NCBI RefSeq assembly: GCF_901000735.1
Contig: NC_081542.1
Location: 46,602,238-46,666,237 of the forward strand
Length of the DNA: 64,000 nt
Direction of reading: 5' to 3'
From: Corylus avellana
Taxonomy: Eukaryota; Streptophyta; Magnoliopsida; Fagales; Betulaceae
Shown piece after piece: positions 28,398 to 38,231 of the stretch. How positions within the stretch are numbered: the stretch's first letter is position 1; the number at the start of each line of letters is the position of its first letter. The notes beneath the pieces are model-generated. The model was not told the DNA's origin. It did no database searches and was given only the letters and a program-made list of their open reading frames with translations. Position numbers and translations under genes: made by a program.

Positions 28398-31300
28398 ATG
28401 GCCTCATCCTCATTCACATTTGTTCCACCAAATGTCACTCCACTAGCCTCCAAACTAGATGGACCCAATTACACAAATTGGACTACCCAATTTTTACCGG
28501 CTCTTCGTACCCATGATCTCTTGGGTATTGTTGATGGCTCAGAGCCTTGTCCTCCGCAATTCATTCTTGATGCGGAAGGAAAGCCCACTTCTTCCATAAG
28601 TCCAGAATATTCTGTCTGGCAGAAGAAAGATCAATTTGTTTTGGCTTGGATAAATGCCACGCTAACTGACAAGGTTCTTTCCACTGTTTACGGATTGGAT
28701 ACCTCACATCAGGTTTGGAATCATTTAGCAACACGTTTTGCTCCTAAATCTAAGTCCCATATCTCTCATTTGAAGAGACAATTGCAAACCATGCAGCAAG
28801 GGACCAAAGGGTGTTCCGATTATCTTTTGGCTGCCAAAAGTTTGGCAGATCAGTTGGCTGCTGCTAGCAAGCCTGTCGATGATGAGGACTTGATTTCCTA
28901 TATTGTGGGAGGTCTCAACTCTTCATACCAGAATTTTATCACTACCTTCAACTTTGTTACTCGTGAGCAATCAATTTCGTTTGCTGATTTTCAAGAAGAG
29001 CTGCTGAATTTTGATCATATGCTTGACATCCATCAGCAAAGTGTCCCTCCTGCAGCCAATCAGATCGCCTTCTTTGCTCAGAAGCCACGGACTCCTCATT
29101 ATAGCAAGAAGACAAAGTTCTCACCACAATATCGTGGTCCACCAAGACAACATATGCCCAGACAACAATTCTCCAAATCAGCCTCTGCTGTAACTTCATC
29201 AAAACATATGCTTGGTAAACCTTCCTCAAGTCATTCCTCACTTTTTTCTGCTAATAGACCTCCATGTCAGATTTGTGGAAAAACAAGTCACCAAGCTTTG
29301 GATTGCTACCATCGTATGGACTTCACTTTTCAAGGACGACATCCACCTTCTCAACTAGCTGCAATGGCTGCCCATACTCATGTTGCTATTGACGAAGAAC
29401 AACCTTGGTACTTGGACAGTGGTGCTAACAATCATGTGACTGGTGATATTGAGAATCTGAGTTTACAGCAGCCTTATACGGGAAATGAAAATGTTACTGT
29501 TGGCAATGGAAATGGGTTGCAGATATCTAATACGGGTTCCTCTCTTCTCATTACTCCCCATACAAAATTGTCTCTTAAAAATATTTTACATTGCCCAAAT
29601 GCTTCCACCAATCTTCTTTCAATTCAGAAATTTTGCAAAGATAACAATTGCTACTTTAAACTTACCTCTTCCTATTTTGTTATAAAGGACATGCTGACCA
29701 AGGAGGTGCTTCTGCAAGGGCCGAGTAGAGCTGGGCTATACCCCATCTTTCTACAAAAATTTCGGAAAAATAAGGCTTCTAGTCAAGCTGCCACTGCTGT
29801 CTCTTTTACTGCTTTATTAGGAGTTTCTGTGCCTCTTCATATCTGGCATCTACGACTGGGACATCCCACATCTGCTGCCATTCAACATCTGCTACGACAC
29901 TCTTTGCTTCAAGTTTCAGGTTCCACAAAAAGTCATTCTTTGTGTGAACCCTGCCAAGTTTCCAAGAGCAAGAAATTGCCCTTCTCAGCTTCTACTCATC
30001 GATCCACTTCTCCACTAGAATTAATTCACTCAGATGTGTGGACTTCTCCCATAGTTTCTGTAGGAGGTTGCAAATACTATGTTTTGTTTGTTGATGATCA
30101 TTCCCGGTTTGCCTGGATGTATCCTCTAAGACAAAAGTCTGATGTATTGCTTTGTTTTATGAAATTTAAGAGTCTTGTTGAAAATTTGTTCTCTTGCAAA
30201 ATTAAACAAATTCAAACAGACAACGGTGGTGAATATATTTCACATGCCTTCACTAAATTTCTTGAAACACATGGTATACTACATCGTCTTACATGTCCGT
30301 ATACATCCGAACAAAACGGTATTGTTGAACGTAAACATAGGCATATCACTGAGACCGGCTTGTCTTTGTTAGCTCAATCTCATCTTTCAAATAAGTATTG
30401 GGTTGATGCTTTCTTAACAGCCATTTACTTGATCAACCGTATGCCTACACCCGTTCTTCATAATAACTCCCCTTATTTCACATTGTTCCAACGTCATCCA
30501 GATTATACCTCTCTTAGGTCCTTTGGTTGTGCTTGCTTCCCATTACTTAGACCATATAATTCTCACAAATTGTCTTTTCGCAGCAAAAAATGCATCTTCT
30601 TGGGTTATAGCACAAATCAAAAAGGATATAGGTGTTTGGATCCAACTTCTCATCGTGTTTACATTTCTAGGCACGTTGTTTTTGATGAAACTAAATTTCC
30701 AGCACAAGATGGGGTCTCAGCTTCCACTCCCCAAACAGCAGCTCTCCCAATCAGCAGCCCATGCCTACCAGGTATTTCTGTTCCTTTAGTTTCTTCTTTT
30801 GATTTAAATACTCCTGCTACTGATTGGGTTCCTCAAATCTCTTCATTGTCTCTATCTCCTGCGGAGGATACTTCACCTCTTTCTTTTGATAATGTGTCAC
30901 CCTCATCCCCACATATCTCATCTACTACCCCTGATGAAGTATTACCTGATAGTTCACTTTCTCAGTCTCCATATGATCATGCTAATTCTTCCACTTCTAG
31001 CCCACCCATTCCTCTGCCTGCTTCTGCTACCCGCATGATCACACGGTCCCAAACAAATTCTTTGAAGCCTAAACAGTTCCCTGACTACAAGCTTTTCTTT
31101 TCCACAAAACATCCACTCACTGCCTTGTCTTCCGTTGTTCTCCCTTCAGAACCTCACACTTACAAACAAGCAGTAGGGAATCCGAATTGGGAATTTGCAA
31201 TGCAAGCTGAGTTTGAGGCTCTTATTGCCAACAAGACCTGGACTTTGTGCCCAAGACCTGCACATAATCGCATCATTCGTAACAAATGGGTTTACAAACT

Positions 31301-32750
31301 TAAGCAGAAATCTGATGGCTCGATTGACAGGTACAAAGCACGACTTGTTGCAAAGGGCTTTGATCAAGTTGATGGCCTTGATTTTACAGAAACTTTTAGT
31401 CCTGTCATTAAGCCTGCAACCGTGCGTCTCATACTTGCTGTAGCTGTGCACTATAATTGGCCCATTCACCAATTAGATGTTTCCAATGCATTTCTACATG
31501 GGCACTTGGAAGAAGAAGTCTTTATGGAACAACCTCAAGGGTTTGAGGATCCTACTCATCCAGAATTTGTTTGTAAACTTCATAAGTCTCTTTATGGTCT
31601 CAAACAAGCTCCTCGAGCTTGGTTCCTTCGCTTGTCTCAAGCATTGTTGGAGCTTGGATTTGTAGGTTCGAGTGTGGACACCTCTTTGTTCTTTTTTCAT
31701 CGTGACTCAGTAAGTGTTTTTCTGTTAGTATACGTTGATGATATCATCGTAACTAGTAATACTCCTACTGCTATTGGTGCTATTATTTCTCAACTCAAAT
31801 GTGAGTTTGCATTAAAAGACCTTGGTGATCTTTCATTTTTCTTGGGGATTCAGGCTAATCGTGACTCCCATGGTCTCCATCTTCATCAAGGAAAATATGT
31901 CACTGATTTGCTTATTCGTGTTAACATGGCTGGAGCCAAACCTGCATCTACCCCTTGTGTTTCAGGCAGTAAACTTTCCAAGTTTCAGGGTGATCCTCTT
32001 TCTGATCCCAAAGAATACCGTCACATTGTTGGTGCTCTTCAATATTGTACATTGACTCGCCCAGATATTGCATATAGTGTTAATCAATTATGCCAGTTTC
32101 TTCATTCACCAACTTCAGTGCATTTGACAGCTGCCAAACGTGTACTTCGGTATCTTAAGGGCACCTTGCATTATGGTTTGTATTATACACAGGGTTCTTT
32201 GAAATTGAATGGCTTTTGTGATTCTGATTGGGCTGGAAGCCCTGATGACAGAAAATCCACGACAGGTTATGCAATATACTTAGGTCCGTGCTTGATTTCT
32301 TGGGCTGCTAAGAAGCAACCTACTGTTGCTCGGTCAAGCACAGAAGCTGAGTATCGTTCTATGGCTCTTACCGTGGCTGAGTTATATTGGATTCGTATGC
32401 TACTCAAAGAAATTCGACTATTCCTATTCTCGGCTCCTTGCTTATGGGTCGACAATATTGGGGCTCTATCTCTCTCCTCCAATCCTGTTTTTCATGCTCG
32501 CACTAAACACATCGAAGTGGATTATCACTTTATTCGAGAGAAAGTGTTTAACAAGGATTTGGTTGCTCGGTATATATCAACTGCAGATCAGCCCTCAGAT
32601 ATTTTTACTAAAGGTCTCACATCAGCTCGTTTCCTCCTATTAAGAGACAAGCTCATGGTTCGTTCCCTCCCCATTAGCTTGAGGGGGGATGTTAACCATA
32701 CTCATTCACTCACTTCTGCCGTTGAAGATAAGAAAGGTATTGAAGGTTAA
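28398..32750 (+). CDS. Copia gag-pol polyprotein, 1,450 aa, intact
   Basis: One open frame, as in many Copia elements. Order and key residues: gag with a UBN2-like region (about 15-220); CCHC knuckle Cys290-Cys293-His298-Cys303; aspartic protease DSG at 340-342; pre-integrase zinc region with HLRLGHP and CEPC; integrase DDE at Asp546, Asp608, Glu644 (35 residues between the last two); reverse transcriptase from about 927 with YVDD at 1112-1115; RNase H with CDSDWAG and SSTEAEY (about 1270-1320) and a TKHIEVDYHF region. All catalytic residues are present. The last 20 codons and stop lie inside the 3' LTR (from 32690), so the polyprotein C-terminus is encoded by LTR sequence. Replication occurs in cytoplasmic particles followed by nuclear integration (family knowledge). 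Confidence 0.96.
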   Translation: MASSSFTFVPPNVTPLASKLDGPNYTNWTTQFLPALRTHDLLGIVDGSEPCPPQFILDAEGKPTSSISPEYSVWQKKDQFVLAWINATLTDKVLSTVYGLDTSHQVWNHLATRFAPKSKSHISHLKRQLQTMQQGTKGCSDYLLAAKSLADQLAAASKPVDDEDLISYIVGGLNSSYQNFITTFNFVTREQSISFADFQEELLNFDHMLDIHQQSVPPAANQIAFFAQKPRTPHYSKKTKFSPQYRGPPRQHMPRQQFSKSASAVTSSKHMLGKPSSSHSSLFSANRPPCQICGKTSHQALDCYHRMDFTFQGRHPPSQLAAMAAHTHVAIDEEQPWYLDSGANNHVTGDIENLSLQQPYTGNENVTVGNGNGLQISNTGSSLLITPHTKLSLKNILHCPNASTNLLSIQKFCKDNNCYFKLTSSYFVIKDMLTKEVLLQGPSRAGLYPIFLQKFRKNKASSQAATAVSFTALLGVSVPLHIWHLRLGHPTSAAIQHLLRHSLLQVSGSTKSHSLCEPCQVSKSKKLPFSASTHRSTSPLELIHSDVWTSPIVSVGGCKYYVLFVDDHSRFAWMYPLRQKSDVLLCFMKFKSLVENLFSCKIKQIQTDNGGEYISHAFTKFLETHGILHRLTCPYTSEQNGIVERKHRHITETGLSLLAQSHLSNKYWVDAFLTAIYLINRMPTPVLHNNSPYFTLFQRHPDYTSLRSFGCACFPLLRPYNSHKLSFRSKKCIFLGYSTNQKGYRCLDPTSHRVYISRHVVFDETKFPAQDGVSASTPQTAALPISSPCLPGISVPLVSSFDLNTPATDWVPQISSLSLSPAEDTSPLSFDNVSPSSPHISSTTPDEVLPDSSLSQSPYDHANSSTSSPPIPLPASATRMITRSQTNSLKPKQFPDYKLFFSTKHPLTALSSVVLPSEPHTYKQAVGNPNWEFAMQAEFEALIANKTWTLCPRPAHNRIIRNKWVYKLKQKSDGSIDRYKARLVAKGFDQVDGLDFTETFSPVIKPATVRLILAVAVHYNWPIHQLDVSNAFLHGHLEEEVFMEQPQGFEDPTHPEFVCKLHKSLYGLKQAPRAWFLRLSQALLELGFVGSSVDTSLFFFHRDSVSVFLLVYVDDIIVTSNTPTAIGAIISQLKCEFALKDLGDLSFFLGIQANRDSHGLHLHQGKYVTDLLIRVNMAGAKPASTPCVSGSKLSKFQGDPLSDPKEYRHIVGALQYCTLTRPDIAYSVNQLCQFLHSPTSVHLTAAKRVLRYLKGTLHYGLYYTQGSLKLNGFCDSDWAGSPDDRKSTTGYAIYLGPCLISWAAKKQPTVARSSTEAEYRSMALTVAELYWIRMLLKEIRLFLFSAPCLWVDNIGALSLSSNPVFHARTKHIEVDYHFIREKVFNKDLVARYISTADQPSDIFTKGLTSARFLLLRDKLMVRSLPISLRGDVNHTHSLTSAVEDKKGIEG

Positions 32751-33035
32751 ATGTTGTGTGACTTTTGAGTTACATAACAGTAGCTGGATTAAATGAGTTT
32801 GTAACATAAGACATTTGAAAATCATAACAGTAGCTGGATTAAAGAGTGGGTAACTGAAGGAAGTTGTTTATGATGTTTAAAGTTTAAATTGTAACAGTTA
32901 GTACAACCACTTTATTGTATAGGCTTTTCAATTCAAATGTAACTGATGTTATGTGTAATTGTGTATAAATACTCAAGGAATACAAGTGATCTGGTATCAT
33001 AAAAAATACCAGAGTTTCAAATTTGTTTTCTAACT
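32690..33035 (+). repeat. Copia 3' LTR (346 bp)
   Basis: Appears identical to 28007-28352 by direct comparison, implying recent insertion or conversion. It overlaps the end of the gag-pol ORF by 61 bp. Confidence 0.93.
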
Positions 33036-34118
33036 GGATTTTCGATGGCAATCAAGTAGAAGCGAACACTAACAGAGTCGTGGGTACATAGTAAGTCATT
33101 CCTCTAGTGTAAATCTTTACAGGGGTGTTTTTGCACTTTTTTGTTTTGCAAATCCTGTTTGGATGTCACTTTTGCTCTTAATGTTAGTATATTACATCAG
33201 GAAAAGTTCTGGTTTCATTCTCTTCAACTGATTGAAGGCATAATCATAATATTTTCTCCAATAGTGGATACATGGCGCCAGAGTATGCAATGGAGGGGCA
33301 ATTTTCAGTAAAGTCCGACGTTTACAGCTTTGGAGTTTTAATGCTAGAAATCATAAGTGGGAAAAAGAATATGGGCTTCTATCATCCAGAGCATGGAGAA
33401 AGCCTTCTCTCAATTGTAAGTCTCTTCTTTTCATCTGTATATTGAGTTCAGAATCTTCAAATATGAAGTTTTTATTTACTGCGTTGAACATATAAGTAAA
33501 AAGATTATGAAACAGGCATGGCGACTATGGAATGAAGGCAAAGGACTGGAGTTGATAGATCAGACCTTAGTCGACACTTGTCCTCGAAGTCAGGCTCTGA
33601 GATTGATCCATATCGCATTGTTGTGTGTTCAGGAAGATCCCAGTGAAAGACCTACAATGTCAATGGTCGTCCTCATGTTTGGAAGCAGCTCGATAAACCT
33701 TCCTCGGCCATTAGCACCTCCATTCTCTGTACGTAGACCTATCTTTTCTGATCAATCTACAACAAGTGGAACCATGATAAGATTTTCGGCATCTGATCAA
33801 TCTTCAACAAGTGCTTCTACCTAGTCAAGAGATTAACTGGAGTATATATGCTGTTCCATCCATCCACTTAAAAACTTGAATTTTCCATTTTGATTACAGA
33901 ATTTCCTTCCTATCAGGGGATGCATCATTTCCCTGCAAATACTACAGGGTATAGAAGTGTAGTACTTCTATAACCATATCCTACTTCTATACTTGTAATT
34001 ATTTTTTCTGTAAATATATTTGCATACGAATTGAGGAACTACATGCATTAAATTAGCACATATACCAAATTATACAAAGCAAATTCAAACATAGCGGAAA
34101 TGGCTATTGTCCCCAAAT

Positions 34119-34616
34119 TGTTAAAGTAATGATTAAGTGATTAAGTTTACCTCTTTCTATTAACTTAAGTTGTTGGGATAACTAGTAATTTAATATAGTA
34201 TCAGAACCAAACGTCCTCAAATTAAACTTTGATTTCGTCATTTACCTCCCATTTTCAATTAAATATTTCACGTATTTGGTCTCACCTATTAAAATAGAGT
34301 TTGGACCCACACATGAAAGAAAGTGTTAAATTGTTGATTAAATTTTTAAATTTACTTATTCCTATTAGTTTAAGCGTTTAGGATAAATGGTGATTTAACA
34401 TGGTATCAAAACCAAAGGTCTTGAGATCGAATCGAACCTTGACTCCGTCAAATTACCTCAATTTAAATTAAATATTCCATGTGTTGGCCTCACCTATTAA
34501 AAAAAAAAAAAAATTGAGCCAACACATAAGGGAGAGTTTTAAAGTAATAATTAAGCGATTAAATTTATCTTATTCTATCCGCTTAAGCTTTTGGGCAATT
34601 GGTAATTTAACATCGT
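34119..34616 (+). mobile_element. TRIM tandem array, second copy
   Basis: Collinear with 21743-22240: three TRIM terminal repeats and two internal segments with a few SNPs. No coding sequence. Confidence 0.7.
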
Positions 34617-35095
34617 ATCAGAACTAAATGTTTTGTTAAATTTATCATGGTAATTTAATAAAAAGGAGTGCCGGGTCTTATGATATGAGTTTTGAACAGA
34701 AATGTAAAATGGCAAGCTCTAGCCGGCGTTGAAGAATATAATTAGAGGCTTTTTATTCAGGAGGGTAAGCTAGTGGGCTGACTTTTAGGTATGTGTTGGT
34801 GCCATTTTTGAAGCCTCTACGAAGTCATGTTGAATGGAAACATTCAACCTTTTCTTATTGAGTCTCTCATGATCAAAGCTGATCAGTTCAATATTAACTG
34901 GCCGGTCGTGGGAATTAGGTGAAGCATGTAGCCCAGATAATTAAGTCTGCAAGTTGAACTAGTACACCAATTAAGGTTGTCCAATAACATTATTTTGTTT
35001 TCTCATACACGAGAAGATTATTTTATTGTATAGATTATCTGCTATAAGCATATGTTCATGGACCAATCTTCTAATATTGAAGTCTGGGAGGGATG

Positions 35096-35485
35096 ATGGT
35101 TTTCATCCAAAAAGCCTTCCTTTTTCTATTATTTGTAGGGTGTGCGCTTATCAGCTCCATTAATTCGCAGCAAACCTACAGTTTCCCAGTGAATCTAAAC
35201 TATTGTCAAGATCAATCCAACGAAACCACCAAGGCCTCTTTCGAATCAAACCGCACGGTCCTGTTGAGTTCTTTATCCTCTAAAGCTTCCGAAAACAACA
35301 GCTTCTACAACGATACCTCTAATGGCGTCTACGGCCTCTTCCTCTGCCGAGGTGATGCTAGCATTGGTACCTGCCAACGCTGTGTCATCTACGCGGTTGA
35401 ATATATCAAACTTCTGTGTCCATCTTCTAAAACTGTCATCATCTGGTTCGATGATTGCATGTTAAGGTACTCCGATACTAATTTC
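35096..35485 (+). pseudogene. CRK4 first exon, second copy, truncated by the gap
   Basis: Matches 22720-23109: signal peptide and first DUF26 (CRGDASIGTCQRC). One SNP creates an extra in-frame ATG at 35093. The remainder is in the gap, so it is unknown whether this copy shares the 23336 insertion. Confidence 0.7.
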
Positions 35486-35585
35486 NNNNNNNNNNNNNNN
35501 NNNNNNNNNNNNNNNNNNNNNNNNNNNNNNNNNNNNNNNNNNNNNNNNNNNNNNNNNNNNNNNNNNNNNNNNNNNNNNNNNNNNN
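35486..35585. other. Assembly gap (100 N)
   Basis: Exactly 100 N. Sequence jumps from CRK exon 1 to CRK intron 5, so exons 2-5 of any joined gene are absent. Confidence 0.99.
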
Positions 35586-36408
35586 AAGTATTCCATTGTA
35601 TTTGGGGAGAGTTGATGTTTACTTTGTACCAAAGAAACATCAAAGTTCTAACTAAGATTTAACTCATTCTTAAAATCTAGGGAAACGATCAATTTTGCAG
35701 ACAAATATGGAAAGCTCCATTAATTACCATATCCAAATTAAACTAATATTATTGATGTTGACATGCAGCGGATATATGGCTCCAGAATATGCTATGCATG
35801 GACAATTCTCTGTAAAGTCTGATATATTTAGTTTTGGTGTTTTAGTGTTGGAAATATTGAGTGGACAGAAGAACAATTGCTTCCGAAATGGAGAGAATGT
35901 AGAGGATCTTCTAAGCTATGTAAGTACAATCATACTTGGGAACATTTACCTTGTCCTATAACTGTGGCAACAATAAATTCACACATTGAAATTATCATAA
36001 TTATAATAAAACTTTCTGTTTGATATTGTGTTTGCCCATCTAAATCATATATTGCAGGCATGGAAAAACTGGAGAGAGGGGACTGCTTCAAATATTGTGG
36101 ATCCAACAATAAGTTCAGGCTCGACAACTGAAATTATGAGATGCATCCACATTGCGTTACTATGTGTTCAAGAAAATGTAGCTAATAGACCAACCATGGC
36201 TTCAGTGGTTCTCATGCTTAATAGCTACTCCATCACTCTTGTAGTACCCTCGGAACCTGCATTTTTTATGCATAGTAACATTGACTTGGAAACAACATCT
36301 CAATGGGAGCAAAGCATACAGGTTTTGGAGTCAGATGAAAGATCTAAAAGCAACTCTGTCCAAGCCTCAGTAAATGAGGCTTCAATTACTGAGCTCTACC
36401 CGCGCTAG
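35586..36408 (+). CDS. CRK kinase 3' end (exons 6-7), partial
   Basis: Intron 5 sequence, then exon 6 (35769-35919, [27 protein letters not shown]) and exon 7 (36058-36408, [27 protein letters not shown], ending [10 protein letters not shown]). Both are open with good GT-AG sites, so the gene may be functional. Its tail is of the CRK1 type rather than the CRK2 type. The 5' exons are beyond the gap; joining it to 35096-35485 is not supported by sequence. Confidence 0.75.
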
Positions 36409-38231
36409 TGCTTTGTAGAAGAGTAAGAGTGTATATTTTGAAATGTTAAACTACTTTGGGACATGATTCTGTAGTCTGTACCATGTAGTATATTAAATTC
36501 GTTGTTCCTGTTTGTATGCAGCTACAACTATTTCTTTGAGCATAATATTGTCCTTTATAATCAAATGGAACATTTTTCTGCCCATTTCGGTAGTAGTAGT
36601 TGTGTTAGAAAATTAATTAAGAGAAATACTAGGAGTATTAACTCTTTTATTAACGGAAATTTATTAAACTGATATACAGCTCATTTATTCGAGAAAAACA
36701 AAATAATTAATTAAAAGAAATGTAACGAGTACCAATGAATAAGCTACATATCAATTTAGTACGCCTATATTAGTAAAAGAGTTAATACTCCTAGTATTTC
36801 TTATTAATTAAATCATTAAATTAATTATTTATATCTATTTAAATTTTTAAAATTACAAACTAATGATTTAATATTGTATCCAAACAAAATCCAGCCCCTA
36901 TTTCACTGCACCCCTCCCTTCAACGCTGACTCCAGGTCTACCTCCGGCCACCAACATTGCCCCTCATGCTCGTGCATCCGAACGTTTTCTTTCTCTCTCT
37001 TTATTGGAAAAGGAAAATTTTCTCTGATTTTCTGGGAGAAGTTGCAGGGAAAGTGGAGGTTTAGTTGGTGGATATAAAGGGGACAAAGCTTTGTCCCCTT
37101 TATATCCACACATTCTTAAGAATGTGTGGTTAACGGGACAAGTAAGTAACGCTTTCCTTTTTCCTTTTTTCTTTTTTCTTTTTTCTTTTTTCTTTTCTCT
37201 TTTTCTTTTTCTTTTTTTCTCTTGCTCTTTTTTCTTTTCAATGCGGCTGACTTTATTATCTTTAGCTTTAGGTGGGGCCTGGCTGGCAGGACTAATTTTC
37301 GTCCTAATAGGGTTGATTAGTATTAATTATCTAGTGGGATAATACTATGAACTATTTATTCATGAAGAGTTTGAAATGGCGTGCATGAGATATAAATGTG
37401 AACATATTTGTTTGTTTGGTAGCAAAACTTACAGATTACAATCACCGTACTGGCAGCCTTGCTTCAAACCACACCCCTCATGTCATCCAAATTTTGGTAG
37501 CAAAACCATTTATGACGATTTAGCTCTCCCGTCTACTAGGCTAATTTGGCTATTGAGTTTTTCTTTCTGCGAAAAAAATGTAAAATTAGTCTTTGTGGTT
37601 TTAGGTTTTGACAAATAACTCATCAATGTTTAAAACTTGATTAAACAAGACTCCATAGGATAAGCAAGAATAAAAAAATAAAAACAAATGGGCCATGTTG
37701 GTAAAAAAGTTGACAGAATCTGTTAATGAGGCATATCAGTACTAATAATCACATTGTGACATATGTCACATCAATACTATTTTTTTTCATTTTTATATTA
37801 TTTGTTTATATATATTTTTTATTATAAGTTATGTGACATGATTTTATTGGTTCGGACGTAGTACACCAAAAGAAACCGTCACGTTTTGACGGAATTTGAC
37901 AGCATGGCATATATATATATATATATATATTGTGCATACCTCATGGATCTCTGAGTACATTTGGTTAACACAAATAACTTATTGCAAATCAAGTAAACCA
38001 TAAGAATTAATTGCATTTTTTCCTTTATATTATGATGATCAAAACTGCGAATTTATGAATTATCTTCATGAAAATATATAAAGAAGCCTTCTAACAATGT
38101 GATCACAATCCAAATATATATGTGGTTGTTTAGATCTAAAGCCATTTTACTCAACACAAGTGTAGGTGTTCAACCAGAAGATGAAGTGATTGAGACTACT
38201 TTAATTAGTTTCAAGGTAATAGATGCGAAGA
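36409..38231. other. Intergenic region between the CRK tail and TBL
   Basis: No gene supported. It holds the CRK 3' UTR, two overlapping perfect palindromes (37068-37129), a CT-rich run with short poly-T (37150-37240) and a TA microsatellite near 37910-37930. From 37408 onward it matches block E in inverted orientation (to 64000). Confidence 0.6.
37068..37129. repeat. Two overlapping perfect palindromes (42 bp and 24 bp)
   Basis: 37068-37109 is a 42-bp perfect palindrome centred on AGCT at 37088/37089 (each arm carries GTGGATATAAAGGGGACAAAG). 37106-37129 is a 24-bp perfect palindrome centred at 37117/37118 (CCACACATTCTT per arm). They share the bases CCAC. No spacer in either. Confidence 0.95.

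Noticed and set aside
35096..36408. Joining the CRK4 exon and the CRK tail across the gap as one gene
   Set aside because: The gap is of unknown size, exons 2-5 are missing, and the left block is probably a haplotig, so adjacency is not trustworthy.
36874..37618. Short ORFs between the CRK tail and TBL
   Set aside because: They run through palindromes and CT/T-rich simple sequence; no domain or splice support.
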